A stretch of DNA of 64,000 nt from Pelmatolapia mariae (taxonomy: Eukaryota; Chordata; Actinopteri; Cichliformes; Cichlidae), in assembly GCF_036321145.2 (NCBI RefSeq), contig NC_086237.1, positions 36,572,337 to 36,636,336 of the forward strand. The letters run 5' to 3'. A program made the translations under genes and the position numbers. Shown in pieces: positions 12,626 to 24,233 of the stretch (positions are counted from its first letter, which is position 1; each line of letters begins with the position of its first letter). Under the pieces are notes generated by a model, which ran no database searches, was not told the DNA's origin, and saw only the letters and a list, made by a program, of their open reading frames with translations.

Positions 12626-13103
12626 TTGATCTTTAAGTATTATTAACTCACTGACTTTTATTTTCATGGATCACGTGTTAAACTGAAATATGCACATAAT
12701 ATTTGTATCCCCCAGAGGGCGCTGTCTGAGTCATTCAGATAGTTTTCAGTTTGTGCTTCATACAAAAATACCAAAACCAAAATGTAAAAAATGTTGGCCT
12801 CTCCAGCTTTCTTTCTTTTTAAGCTAAACAGAATATAATAATGATACAAAGACGTTGAATCTGTGATATTTCAGAAGTTCAAGTTACATAGGTCAGCTTG
12901 TTCTCAGAAATGTTGTAGGCAGCAACAGAAGTTGCAGCCAAGGGGATAAATTTGGATTCAACATTTCGGGGCTTGAGATTGATAACCTGGCAGACTCCTG
13001 CTGTCCCACTCAAACAACGAAAAAAAAAAAATTCTTTGTCCACATGAACATGAAACAATAATTTTGATTAAAATGCATCTAAAATATATTATATATAAAC
13101 AGC
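12626..13103 (-). repeat. TRIM unit 1, proximal 5' flank
   Basis: It matches the DNA upstream of copies 3 and 4. Shared landmarks are AGAGGGCGCTGTC at about 12715, GTCATTCAGATAGTTTTCAG at about 12731 and AAAATGCATCTAAAATATA near 13071. The flank stops at the hAT terminus at 13104 and its homology resumes at about 20220. A poly-A run lies at 13021. Confidence 0.75.
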
Positions 13104-16100
13104 CAGAGGTGGAAAGAGTACTAAAATATTTTACTCAAGTAAAAGTACTATTACTTTGCTGAAATTTTACTCAAGTACAAGTAAAATTACTCGTCTAAAA
13201 ATTTACTCAAGTAAAAGTAAAAAGTAGCTCATTTAAAATTTACTCAGAGTAAAAGTTACATAGTTACTTTTTTTTTTTTTTATCAGCAGGGGGACAGCCT
13301 CTTCTGAGTAGTGCAAAAAAAGACAGTGGGATATAAATCTCAAAGTAGTTATTTTTTAATGAAAAGAAACTTTACAAATTAAAGTGCAGTGGCAGCTAAA
13401 CTGCAAGTCTATACATGAAAATGGATAATGGTCACCAAACCAATCAACCAAACTGTCAGGTATCACAGTGTTTTCAATACAAAACCATATCATTCTTTTA
13501 CATGAGAATGTGTTCTAAACTGTCAAATAAGAGAACAAGTACTGAACTGTACGGCAGCTGCTATTAAAATGTTTTTTTTTTATTTTATTTTATTTTTTTT
13601 TTTAAACTTGGCCCTGCCCTACTGTACCTCTAGATTAAAGTTCCTTTGTGTCCATCCTAGAGTGTTACTCTCTGAACTTCCTGTTAATTTTGAGGAGCAG
13701 TTGATTTTCAAAGTTAGCAGAGCTCATCCTTGCTCGCTTTGCAGTGAACAATAGTCCAGCACAGCTAAAGAGACGCTCACAGGCAGCTGAGGCAGGCAGG
13801 CCAGTGTTAAGTTTGAGAGAAAGTTTTTTGATGTGTGGAAATGAATTCAGCAGATCCATCTTGTCCGAGACACAGGCAAGGTACCCATCCAGCTCCCCTA
13901 TACCTTGTGGCCTTTTGGACTTCATTGAAAAGAAGAAGTCTTCTTCATCTGATGAATGTTGCTTGACTTGCTCCACCCCAGCCTCTGCCATCTGGTCAAG
14001 GTGTTGTCTCACATAGATCAGACCTATTGAATGACAAATACACAACACATTAAATATTTCTGACATTTTATTTTGGATAAATGAGGCAACAAGAGTTTAT
14101 TATAGTGCATGAATTACAAAAACTACAGTTTGTGTAGAAAGGTGCATGTTATTGTACTTTATTTAATTAATAGTTAGTTTAGTTAATTAATTATTGAAAT
14201 TCATAAGAAACAACTGATTACGGCATGATATTAAATTATGAAATCAGACCTGCTTCTATGATATCAGGCCTCTCAGTCCAGGTGGTCTTGAACTTCGGAA
14301 GAAGAATTGCAGCAGCAATCAGTTCAGGGTCTTCCATCATCCCACCAAAGCGCTTTTGGACACCATCCTGAATGGCTCTGATGAGTGGGAGACATATTTT
14401 GGTGGAGGTCTCCAGTCTGCTGAGTTTAACTTTTAGCTGGAAGATCACAGGAAGGAGCCACCCCATGTGCGTATTGGTCTCAGACTGAAGGATGTTTAAA
14501 GCCTTCACCACAGGCTTCATCACAGTGCAGTACTCAGTCAGGAAAGCAATTTCAGCTGGACTCAGCCTGTATGACAAAGCAAAACGATTTTTAGTAAATT
14601 ACCTTCAGGCTTAGATGTGGAATGTAGAACCAAGTATGGACATGCATTTTAAAAATTCAAAAAGAGGTTTTAAAAACAAATAAATGAGGTAGCTCCAGCA
14701 TTGTTTTCCACCTGTGTCATTTATGTCATACTTTAGAAATAAGAAATAATACTCACATTTTCACTTTGAATTCTTCACAGACATTCCTGATAGCATCCTC
14801 CCCCTTCGCTTGTATGATCCGTATGATTCTCTCCAGAGCTGTGTATGTTGAGTTCCACCGAGTTTGATTTGGCCGGATGAGCTGGAACTTGCATTCACTT
14901 TCTACAATTTCTGCTGCCATGTAGGACCGACCTGACTTATTCCAGATTGCTTGGCATTTCCCAAAGGCTGCTCGTGACAGCCGTTTGTATGCATCATTCA
15001 TCTCTTCTGTCTTGGCAGCATCTGTTGTGGCAACTAAATTTAATAGGTGGCATGCACACCTTTGATGTGGTGGAAGCTGGTACTCAAAACTGCTATCTTG
15101 CTCCAGGATGGTGAATGTGTCCAGGTAGTCTGCTTTTGTCTCTTCAGAAGAGTCTTGATCTGACTCTGACTCCGCTTCCTCTGGCTGACTTTGTTCACCA
15201 AACACACTGAATGCTTTAATAAAGTTCGAGCCACTGTCTGTTGTCGTTCTTACTACTTTTCCCCTTATTCTGTATTGACAATGAATGTCATCAAGGGCAC
15301 AAGCTAGGACATCAAAGGTGTGGGACCCTTTCAACCTCTGGCAAGCAAGGGCAGCAGATCTCCTCTCCAAGGTTTCCTCATCTATCCAATGAGCTGTGAC
15401 TCCTATGAAACTTTGCTGGTGTGCTGTCCAACAATCTGTAGTGGTGGCAACATGGCTAACTTTACTGAGGTGCAACATCAAAGTTTTTTTCATCTGATTG
15501 GCAGCTCCCTCTATTCTGGTCCTGAGAGTGGGTCTGGAAATGACTTTGCATTGAGGATTCAATGTCAACAAAAGTTCTTTAAAAGAAGGTTGTTCAACCA
15601 CAGAAAATGGATGATGACCTTCACAAATGAAATTAATCATGAGCTTGTCAACCTTTGCCTGTGATACTCGTCTGTTTGCACCCAATGCCATCACATCACT
15701 AATTTTTGCTTGCTTTCTTGGGGGTTCTGGTTGCTCCAGGGCTCGCTTCCGCGTTGCTATAAAGTCACTGAAGGCCTTCAGCTTGGATGGATGTTTTCTC
15801 TGTTAACAAATTTTTTAAAAATCAGCATGTAAATCAATTTTGTTTTAATTAAACACACCAAATTTTACATAAAATATTTTCCCCCATACATCCCTAATAA
15901 GACAATGCATTACATAGCTACCGCTGATAAATTATACCAATATACCTCGTGTTTTTTTTTGTTTTATTGGACAGTAACAGGCTAGTTAACGGGAGGTTGC
16001 AAGTGCTAATTAACAAGTAACAGAAGTTAGCTGTCTTTGACTAATCTAAGGTAAGTGAGCGCTCTGTTACTCTTTTGCCTGCAGTGTGAACATATGTGGG

Positions 16101-16894
16101 TTAAGTAAGAAAGTAGCCGCTTCTGTCTTTAATTTAACTATTTTTTAAAATAAATTATTATTATTAACAAACAGGGAAAACATAGGTAGGTAAACACATT
16201 TTCTTTTGGCAATTTACCAAGCCAGTAAAAAAATGTAAGTTGCGTGGACAACAACGTGCCCGATTACAGCAAGTTGCTAGTACCACCCAACATTAGCTGT
16301 GTTCTTCACAGATGTCTTAACTTAATGTGATTAATTTGAGCACAGCATTTTTGCTACCATAACGGTACGAGTTGTATTTAACTTACCTCTACATGCTTGC
16401 GCAGGTTTGATGTGGAATTTTTAAAAGCTGCTAACTCGGTCTCTCTGGGCAAACACAGCTTACACTGCATAATAAAGCTGTTGCCTTTCTTGCACTTGAA
16501 GCCGAAATGATCCCTTAAATACGGCCAGGGGTTCACATCCGTTTCTTCGAGTTCAGGGTCAGCAGAATTCGACGGGGCTTCTTTTTTCACTGGATCCGTA
16601 ACACCGATGTCAGACTCCATCTTTAACGTGACCTTAGCGCCAATTTGTTCTACTACCCATCATTCCCTGCAGTATTTCCGAAGCGCAATGTGGTTTTTTT
16701 TGTTTTGTTTTTTAAATTTACTCAGTAATGGGTGTGATTGAAAACGTAGCGAACTACAATACTTTTTAAAAAATATACTTAAGTAAAAGTAAAATTACAG
16801 ACTTGAAAAATGACTTTAAAAAAGTACAAATACACAAAAAAACTACTCAATTACAGTAACGCAAGTAAATGTAATTCGTTACTTTCCACCTCTG
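13104..16894 (-). mobile_element. hAT-family DNA transposon, apparently full length
   Basis: Both ends carry the 13-bp inverted terminal repeat CAGAGGTGGAAAG (13104-13116, and 16882-16894 in reverse complement), followed by subterminal ACT-rich motifs such as ACTCAAGTAAAAGTA in both ends. The interior encodes one minus-strand transposase gene of four exons. I cannot find a convincing 8-bp target duplication: TAAACAGC precedes and GTTGTTAA follows. Later rearrangement at one side or loss of the duplication is possible. The length of 3.8 kb fits an autonomous animal hAT element. Confidence 0.85.
13665..16620 (-). CDS. hAT transposase, BED zinc finger type (ZBED-like), four exons
   Basis: The exons on the minus strand are 16620-16387, 15799-14757, 14566-14250 and 14023-13665. 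The junctions show GTAAGT, GTGAGT and GTCTGA donors, and acceptors ending AACAG, ATACAG and AATAG. The exon lengths (234, 1043, 317, 359) keep one frame through 650 codons plus stop. Exon 1 holds a BED-type finger (CKLC, then the NLRKHVE helix). Exon 2 has hAT core signatures: DCWTA, TTDSGSNF, the cysteine and histidine of QRCACHLLNL, and NQTRWNST. Exon 4 carries the C-terminal hAT dimerisation segment (SAACERLFSCAGLLFTAKR). The protein would bind the element's ends and catalyse cut-and-paste transposition in the nucleus. I see no stop or frameshift. The weakest point is the GTCTGA donor of exon 3. Confidence 0.8.
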
Positions 16895-17689
16895 GTTGTT
16901 AATAATAAATTAATTAAAGCAACAAAACAACCTGAAGAACCAGTTGGGAGCTGAAAGAGCCGGATCTTTTTAGTGAGCTGAGCCGAAAGAGCCGGTTCTC
17001 TAAAAGGAGCCAGAAATCCCATCACTAGAACAGGACCCCGAGATACTTAGGCTACGTCTACACTAATCTGGATAAATTTGAAAACGGCATTTTCGTCTAA
17101 AAACGCTCCACGGCCACACTATCGTTTTCAGTCATTTCCGAACAGTTGTTCATCCACACTGAAATGACGGAAAACGCTTACCTTCCTGTATTGCACATTG
17201 GTCACACGTAAGACAATTCGACCTGCGTAATTTGTGAATTTTGATTCAATGAATCACAGTTAGGAAAAAAGCAGTTATGTTTTTCTTACAGCGCCTCAGA
17301 AACGAAACTTGCAAAACTGGTTTTGTGGAACTCAGCCTGTTGAAATGCTCCTCAGCAGATAAAACAAAACAGGTCTTACTTTCGTGTCATTTTTGTATAT
17401 TCTTTATTTGAAACGATACACAAGAGCTGTGCATGTTATTTATATTTCCATTGCTTTGGTTTTCTACTGAACACAAGTAATGGATGTATCTAAATGACGT
17501 CCTTGCAGCACCATCTGTGGGATTTGTCTGCCGGTAAGAATTAGCCTGTGACCATGGTGAATGAAAATGAAAGCAAATTTCTGCACTGTGGACTGGAGAT
17601 GAGACGGCATTAGAAGGTGACAGGCATTTGGAGGATTTTAATAAGACAGTTCAAGAGGGAATAATTTGGTGAGTAAGAAAGAAGATCAA
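16895..17689. other. Spacer with two MITE-like fragments
   Basis: 16940-17025 holds AGAGCCGG motifs in direct and inverted order and ends in CATCACTAG, resembling a hAT terminus. 17050-17175 begins GGCTACGTCTACACTAA and contains an ACACTGAAATGACG block, a recurrent teleost short repeat. The 100 bases before 17690 have no clear TRIM-flank homology. No gene is visible. Confidence 0.35.
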
Positions 17690-18698
17690 ATGGCTGAAAA
17701 ACTTATTGAAAATTTCCTGAGCTGCCATGTGTGTTCAGAAACTTTTAGAGATCCCGTGTCTCTGAGCTGAAACCACAGCTTCTGTTCAAGCTGCCTGCAC
17801 CAATTCTGGGAACAAGCTAAAAACAAAAACTGTCCCATTTGCAAAAGAAAATCTTCAAACGCTTGTCCAGATGTGAACATTGCTCTGAAAGAACTTGCTG
17901 ACTCTTTTGCTGACAGGCAGAAAGTCGAATCAACTGAGACAGAAAAAGGAGAAGAGAAATTAATGGTGGTGTGCAGTAAACACCAAGAACAGACTAAACT
18001 GTTCTGTGTGGATGAAGACAGAGCTGTGTGTCCTGTTTGTGACTTTTCTCTCCACCAGAGTCACAAAGTGGTTCCTGTAGAAGAAGCAGTCAGTGACCTG
18101 AAGGAGCAGCTGAAATCTGACTTAAAGTCTCTGCAGGACAAGAGAAACAAATACAAACAAGTGGAGGAAACATACAATGAAGTGATTCAACACTCCAAGA
18201 CGCAGCTGTTGTCCACAGAGAGGAAGATCAGAGCAGAGTTCAACAAGCTCCAGCAGTTCCTGAAAGAGGAAGAGGAGTCCAGACTGGCAGCTCTGAGGGA
18301 GGAAGAGGAGCAGAAGGGGAGGACTATCAGCAGAGAGATGAAGATGATTGAGGAGCAGATCTCCTCTCTGTCAGACAGCATCTCTGCTGTTGAAGAAGAG
18401 CTGCAGAAACACAGCGTGCCATTCCTCAGCAGTTATAAAGACACTCAGAGCAGAGCCAGAGCCCAGAGCTCAGTGTCAGATCCACAGCTGGTCTCAGGAG
18501 CACTGATAGATGTGGCCAAACACCTGGGCAACCTGTCCTTCAGAGTGTGGGAGAAGATGAAGGAGAAGGTCCACTTCAGTCCTGTCATCCTGGACCCAAA
18601 CACTGCAAACCCCCATCTCTATATGTCTGATGATCTGACCAGTGTGAGACTTGGAGAAACAAAGCAGCAGCTTCCTGATAATCCAGAGAGAAACACTC
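17690..18698 (+). pseudogene. TRIM copy 2, inverted; RING stop codon and missing SPRY
   Basis: It starts with MAEKL at 17690. Codon 27 (17768-17770) is TGA where the other copies have TGC, so a zinc-ligand cysteine of the RING became a stop. Downstream the B-box, coiled coil and early PRY remain open and close to the other copies (SHKVVPVEEA, DVAKHLGNLSFRVWEKMKEK, ILDPNTAN). After the NPERN motif the homology ends abruptly at about 18698. It joins DNA reading CTCATCAAGGCACCTGCACC, which also occurs at 28538. Reinitiation could give a protein without RING but no transcript evidence is available. The orientation is opposite to the other copies. Confidence 0.85.
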
Positions 18699-19359
18699 TC
18701 ATCAAGGCACCTGCACCACTCCCTGTGCAAAAAAGATGAACATATAATTACTGTTTTTAAGATAAATACAGTTAAAGGAAGTGAAAATGTGGGGGAAACA
18801 TTAACCCATAAAGAAAAGCCAGAGGGTTTGGATTAAACATGAAACACGATACAGCTGGGCAAAGGTTTAGTAGAGAGAAATTGGTTTTCCTCAAAGTTTA
18901 GTTCAGTAGCGCTGAGGTAATGTTTCACTGTGATCAATGCATCGACAAAGTATGTGTAAGAAGTATCAATATTAGTTTGCACAGTAAATGCACAGAGTCA
19001 CATATAACAGTGTTAGGCCAAAGACAATATTTTAATACTCTTCACATAAATGAATTTATGAAACACTGCACTACCTTATGATTAATTCAAAAACATGATT
19101 GTTTATTTTTTTGGAGAGATCACTAAATGACAGGAATGTACAAAATGCCACAAAGAAATATGTTGTTATACTATTAATATTAACAAATTTTGTGTGAATT
19201 TTAACATAAGGGATAAAAATAAAATGTGTAAAACTCTTAACACAGTTCATGTGTTGCACAGTTTGACACATTTTGTGTGTTATTTTCAGAATTCAACAAA
19301 CAGCAGGACCTAAAACTAGCAGCTCAATAACTGAGTGTTGGCCGTTTTCAGTCAATTAA
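18699..19359. other. AT-rich spacer after TRIM copy 2
   Basis: The first 30 bases repeat the sequence at 28538-28568. The rest is AT-rich with no gene and no clear repeat terminus. It ends at the AGGGTGACCA terminus at 19360. Confidence 0.35.
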
Positions 19360-20213
19360 GGGTGACCATATTTTGATTTCCAAAAAAGAGGACACTTAGC
19401 TCAGTCATGAAGAACTTGCTTAAAGAAACATATTTAAACGATGCCTTCTCTGTGCAGTTAATGAATTATGAAATAAAATATGTCATATAGGCTTTTACAA
19501 GTCAACAAGTGCAAAAAAAACAAACAAAAAACTTAAAAACCTCTGGAATTAAATAATGGTACAGAAATAATACCTCATCTGCATAAGAAAAATTACCAGT
19601 ACTGGGTCAGTATGAGGGCTGGAATGGGACAAAAAAAAAAATCGGCCCGGGCATTTTGACTAGAGACCAGCCCATCAGGTATTACAGGAAAAGCCATAAA
19701 GCCTTTGAATGAAAACAAACGCTGTTGTGACAGTGATGTACACTGTCTTGTTGGTATATGCATGATCTCTATACATTTTACATCAGATGAAAACTTTGGT
19801 TGTAAGATTCAGATAATTATTTATTAAAAGCTAGAAATTTTAAATGAGAATAAGAAAGAAAAGTATTTCTTTGTGCCCCCCTTTCCCTGTTAATGCCCTA
19901 CCTGGCCCCCTGGCAAAACTTTGCTAGACCCGCCCCTGCACAGTTACCAGCTGTCAGCTACTTAGAAAAGGATCCTGGTGTTATTTGTCTCTCAGTAACA
20001 GTTCATAACTTCCCTTCAACTCATCCATGTCACCTAAAAGGTAAACCTGTTTCTCCACAAAGCAGCAGTTCGGGGATGACGTCCCACACATGGGTCCTCT
20101 GAGAATATAGGAAAACCCGGACATTTTTATCAGTCTCGAAAATCCCCCCGCACGCCCCAGACAGAATGTGAAAAGTGGACATGTCCGGGGAAAAGAGGAG
20201 GGTTGGTCACCCT
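19360..20213. mobile_element. Non-autonomous DNA transposon with AGGGTGACCA termini
   Basis: The left end reads GGGTGACCATATTTTG and the right end reads TTGGTCACCCT, giving a roughly 10-bp inverted repeat. Both are followed inward by purine-rich AAAGAGGA motifs. There is no transposase. Target duplications are not clear. DNA to the right (20220-20280) immediately resumes TRIM-unit flank. Confidence 0.5.
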
Positions 20214-20219
20214 AATTTA

Positions 20220-20280
20220 TGCAAATACTTAATCATTAAGGAAAATATGCTTGTTATAATCGAAATGTATGCCAGTGAAG
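20220..20280 (-). repeat. TRIM unit 1 5' flank fragment between two insertions
   Basis: ATATGCTTGTTATAA and the following AATGTAT...CAGTGAAG match 43820-43860 upstream of TRIM copy 3. This shows that 13104-20213, including inverted TRIM copy 2, lies inside the 5' flank of unit 1. Confidence 0.65.
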
Positions 20281-20862
20281 CAGGGCTGGACTGGGACAGG
20301 TCATGGCAGCCCGCTCTGATTATTTATATGATATGCGAAAGCACATGACATACCAGGGGATATATATGCACGTTGTGTGATTTCAAATATTGAAACAAAG
20401 AGCAACAGCTTACAAGGAAGACAGTAACCATGCTAAAAAACTGATAAGCTCTTTAAACTTCTTTAAATTTTTAATGAAATTTGCTGCTACTTGGTCCCTC
20501 AAATATCACAGGACATTGGAGTAAATTCTCTACCATCTCACACTTCTGTTTAATCAGTTTTCAGTTTGACGTTTATTCAGCTGTGTGAAAACTATAACTT
20601 TAATCTCAGCCAAACCGATTTACTGAGGACGAAACAAACATTGAAAAAGCCAAACAATAACATTTTTAAGTTATCTCAGTGACTTATATATCATGTTTAA
20701 CCTGAGTAGTGAAAGACTGCGGGGGTTTGAAAACGATGTGCTGGGAGTTCCGTTTTCTCGCCGGCTCTAGTAAGCCTTGAATCCCCGGTTAGCTATCAGG
20801 CTGGTGGGTATTTTTTTTTATTTATTTATTTTGTGACCCAGAAAGAGTAATATTAAAACTAC

Positions 20863-21060
20863 CGAATTTTTTGGACCATAAGGCGCACCAGATTATAAGG
20901 CGCATTAAGTGAAACAACACAGTCAGATAAGTCAAACCTAATTCTTCAACTCATTCATCTTGCTTCCTCCACTTCCGTACCATTGATTCATTAATGTTGA
21001 ATTCTCTCGCAGCTGCTCTATTCCCATGTTGTTGCAGTATATTAATGATTAATTTCGTAT
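20863..21060 (-). mobile_element. pogo/Tigger-type transposon end remnant
   Basis: The terminus GGACCATAAGGCGCACCAG is typical of a widespread fish pogo-like element. Read on the minus strand, a helix-turn-helix piece is visible, AAAREFNINESMVRKWRK, which fits the DNA-binding region of pogo/CENPB-like transposases. Only this end is present. Confidence 0.6.
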
Positions 21061-21477
21061 TGTGTATGGATTATCTCAGTTGGTCTCCTGACTGAAGTTT
21101 GGTCCGTTTACAGCATCCTGCCATGCGATTGAATTTGTCAAATATGGCGTTATTTTAGTGCCTCTATTCTGAGCGCACGTAAAAACATTTTGCAAGCGCA
21201 AATTTTGCATGTTGAGGAGAAAATTATTTTGAGCGAACAAAAGTTTAATTCGAGCAAACACACACAATAGCAGCCACTCTCGCTCAGTTGTTGGCATTTG
21301 CTCTTGATCTCTGCTCTGTGCGCTCACAGACGTCTGTCGTCCTGCTCTCAGTGTTCTCGCGCTCACAACATCTCTGCTTCGCGCAGGCTCAACTCTTTGT
21401 ACAGTTATAATTGTGCCACAAAACAAACCAATCACAGACTTGGATGCAAAAAAGTGACTGTTTTGGTCTCCAATCAG

Positions 21478-22283
21478 TAGTGATGGGCGATACCACTGAT
21501 TTCCTTTGCGATCCAATACCAAGTATAATTCAGGGTGGTATCGACGATACTGATCCGATACCGATACTCTGTACAAAAACTTAATGTTTCATTGTATTTC
21601 ATAATACAGTATATAATTGTATTATGTAATTGTAATAATAACATAACCATATTGCTTCATAATGATTACAGGACATCAGACAACTTGTTTTTATTGCTTA
21701 ATAATGCAGAATAATCATATAGAAATAAAAAACTTGAAGTTGTGCGCTATTTGAACATGTTGCCTGCCTGCAGCACTAAAGGACTCCATGAGAGACGTCT
21801 GTCTCGCCCTAGCAGCACCTGTCCCTCTCCTCCTCTTCAGTTCGCCTCAACATGAGCTCATCATATTCTGTGATATGATTTACTCTGAGGTGTTTGATGA
21901 GGTCAGTGGTGTTGCCACAACACCTCACTGTCTTGCCACATATATCACAAACCGCGTCTTGGCTGTTTGTGGAGGTAAAACACGTCCACACATGACTCTG
22001 TTTACGCTCAGCCATTGTTGTGAGTGTGCACGCCAGGGGTTGCGACACATTTATACAGCCGTATTTCGCATATGACTATGAAAGGCGTAAGAGGAAGTAG
22101 TTCCTTCCAAATTAGACGATCTGAATGATATAGTTTCTTTCCACTGCGTTCATTTTAATGGAAAAACTACAAATTTACCCCAGAGTACTAAAATATCGAT
22201 ATTTTAATATGAGAATCGATTCTAGAACATAAATTGCTGGTATCAGAAGAATCGATATTTCAGTATCGATCCGCACACCACTA
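21478..22283 (-). mobile_element. Small hAT derivative carrying only a BED zinc finger frame
   Basis: It is flanked by a perfect 8-bp duplication, CCAATCAG, at 21470-21477 and 22284-22291. The termini are TAGTGATGGGCGATAC and, in reverse complement, TAGTGGTGTGCGGATC. Subterminal GTATCGAT-type repeats occur at both ends. The 806-bp interior retains the first coding exon of a hAT transposase but no catalytic region. Confidence 0.8.
21809..22015 (-). pseudogene. BED zinc finger exon of a lost hAT transposase
   Basis: The frame begins MAERKQSHVW and has the BED pattern CDIC, then LIKHLRVNH, giving C-x2-C and H-x4-H spacing. It ends after a glutamate-rich stretch (TEEEERDRCC). The catalytic exons are absent, so this is the DNA-binding remnant of the internally deleted element around it. 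A short finger-only peptide is conceivable but unproven. Confidence 0.6.
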
Positions 22284-23287
22284 CCAATCAGCTAGCCAAA
22301 CCCAGAATGCATTTCGTCCAAAACTCAAACGAGGCAGTTGGGGAGGAATGCAGAGTGACAGAGTTTAAAATATGACTCTTTCTGGATCACAAAATAAACG
22401 TTTAAGATACTTTCAGGCTAGAATGTTGCTGTGTAAACTTCAAATATCTGCTCGATTTATCGATAAATGTCTTGATCAAGACATCACATATTTGCAAAAG
22501 TGCTTTAACGTTTTCAGAGATGCCTGTTACCCACCAGCTGACCGGGTGGTCAAGGCGCGGACTCCCGGCACAGCGTTTTCAAACCCCCCGGTGGTCTTTC
22601 GCTACTCGGATTAAACATGATACATAAATCACTTAGATGACTTCTAAATGTTAATGTTTGGTTTATTTCAGTATTTGATTTGTAAATCGGTTTGGCTGAG
22701 ATTAAAGTTCAGCTTCATAACTGGACTGTTTTATTTAATACTGAAGTCTTACTTGAAGAGAAGTCAGTATATTTTGAATTTCACCCGTCATATCCCCTGA
22801 TGTAAAATGTTCTGTTCTTATTTAAACAGCTGACTCTGAATTAAATCTGACATAAAAAAAATATTTAAATTCAGGAGGAAACATTTTCATAATATGACAA
22901 CAGCTTATCAAGCAACAAAATGCTGGTGTTGTTTAGCACAACATCGATGGTTTCCTGTTTCTGGCGCAAAGTGGGCGATAAACAAACAAGAGAGAAAAGC
23001 CATCAGCTGATCATTGATCAGTTTCATGATTGAACAGGAGAGGGAGGGGGAAAGAATGAGAGAAGAAGAGGCAGCTGTGCAGCGTAAAGACACAGAATAA
23101 CTCCAGCTTTGTGTCTTTTTTTGCCTTAAGTCACCACATGTGAAATGCATTGCTACAACTGGTAGAAAGTAATTAAAGCCGCAGGAAACCTCAAGATCGA
23201 AAAAATAAACATATTTAAGGAAACTTACTTTTATTCATTCACTTAACACTCGGAGCATCAACGTGAAGGACTGCAACAGGAACACAG

Positions 23288-23659
23288 TAGTGGTGGGCAG
23301 ATTGATCCAAATATCAATTGTATCGATACCAAGTCGGCATCGGTATCGGATCGATACTAGTCTGGTGAGATTGATTCTTTACTTTAAATTCTACTCTTGT
23401 TTGCAATGCTGTGCTTTTGGCAAAGAGGAAACAGCCAGGTCGTTGGACTCACCGCTCCTGTGTCAGCGAAGAGCAGCCACACTTTGCTCCTCCCCCCCTC
23501 TTGTGTTTAGGTGTTGGGCTGTCACAGATGCTTTGGGGATTAAGTTGTTTACATATTAATTATATTTTCACCAGTTTTTTTTGTTGAGAATCATAATTGT
23601 CATTTTTTATTATAGTTTCTACTGGTTTGCCTGCACTTTGTTTGTTTTTTGAAAAATCT

Positions 23660-23696
<37 letters not shown>

Positions 23697-24233
23697 AAAA
23701 CAACCACTGTATAACTAAACCACCACGGAAGACCCGATGGCATTTTCATGCTTCGCAGCATCATTTATTCTTACAATAATCACATGGTGAGTCCATCTCA
23801 CCTGCAGCAGCATCGCAGAACACGCCCCGCCATATACCCCCATTGCATACCTGAGCCCCAGAAGCCTTCGCGAGCAGGCGAGGAAATCGGCCCGGACCAT
23901 CGGCGCCCCATGCCCCGGACCAGCGACGGGGAAGCGTCCACTCTGGTGGTCGCCTGCGCATCCAGCGGCGCAAGTGACGAGGTGGTTCTGGGGTCCCAGC
24001 CACAATAATAAAGCATTTTCTATTTAATTATAAACTTTGTCCTAATTATGTCCTGGGTTTTAACTATTTAATAATAAAAAACACTGAAGGTCATAAAAAT
24101 TAATTGAGATTTAGCAATTCAATGACGCATCCACCTTATTTATTGAAAAGTATCTTTATCGGTATCGGCGATACTGGCCCGTATTTACTTTGTATCAGAT
24201 CCATACCAAAATATGCAGTATTGCACACCAGTA
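23288..24233. mobile_element. Non-autonomous hAT-like element with near-perfect 8-bp duplication
   Basis: It is flanked by GAACACAG (23280-23287) and GAACACAT (24234-24241), seven of eight identical. The termini TAGTGGTGGGCA and, in reverse complement, TACTGGTGTGCA are close to those of the 21478-22283 element. Subterminal TATCGAT/TCGGTATCGG repeats occur at both ends. A (CAA)n run lies at 23662-23694. A GC-rich interior (about 23710-24010) looks like captured foreign DNA. Confidence 0.65.
23662..23694. repeat. (CAA)n microsatellite
   Basis: About eleven uninterrupted CAA trinucleotides, followed by an A-run. Confidence 0.95.

Noticed and set aside
23715..24016. Four overlapping frames in the GC-rich core of a MITE
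   Set aside because: No shared protein similarity and no start context; at most it is captured DNA.
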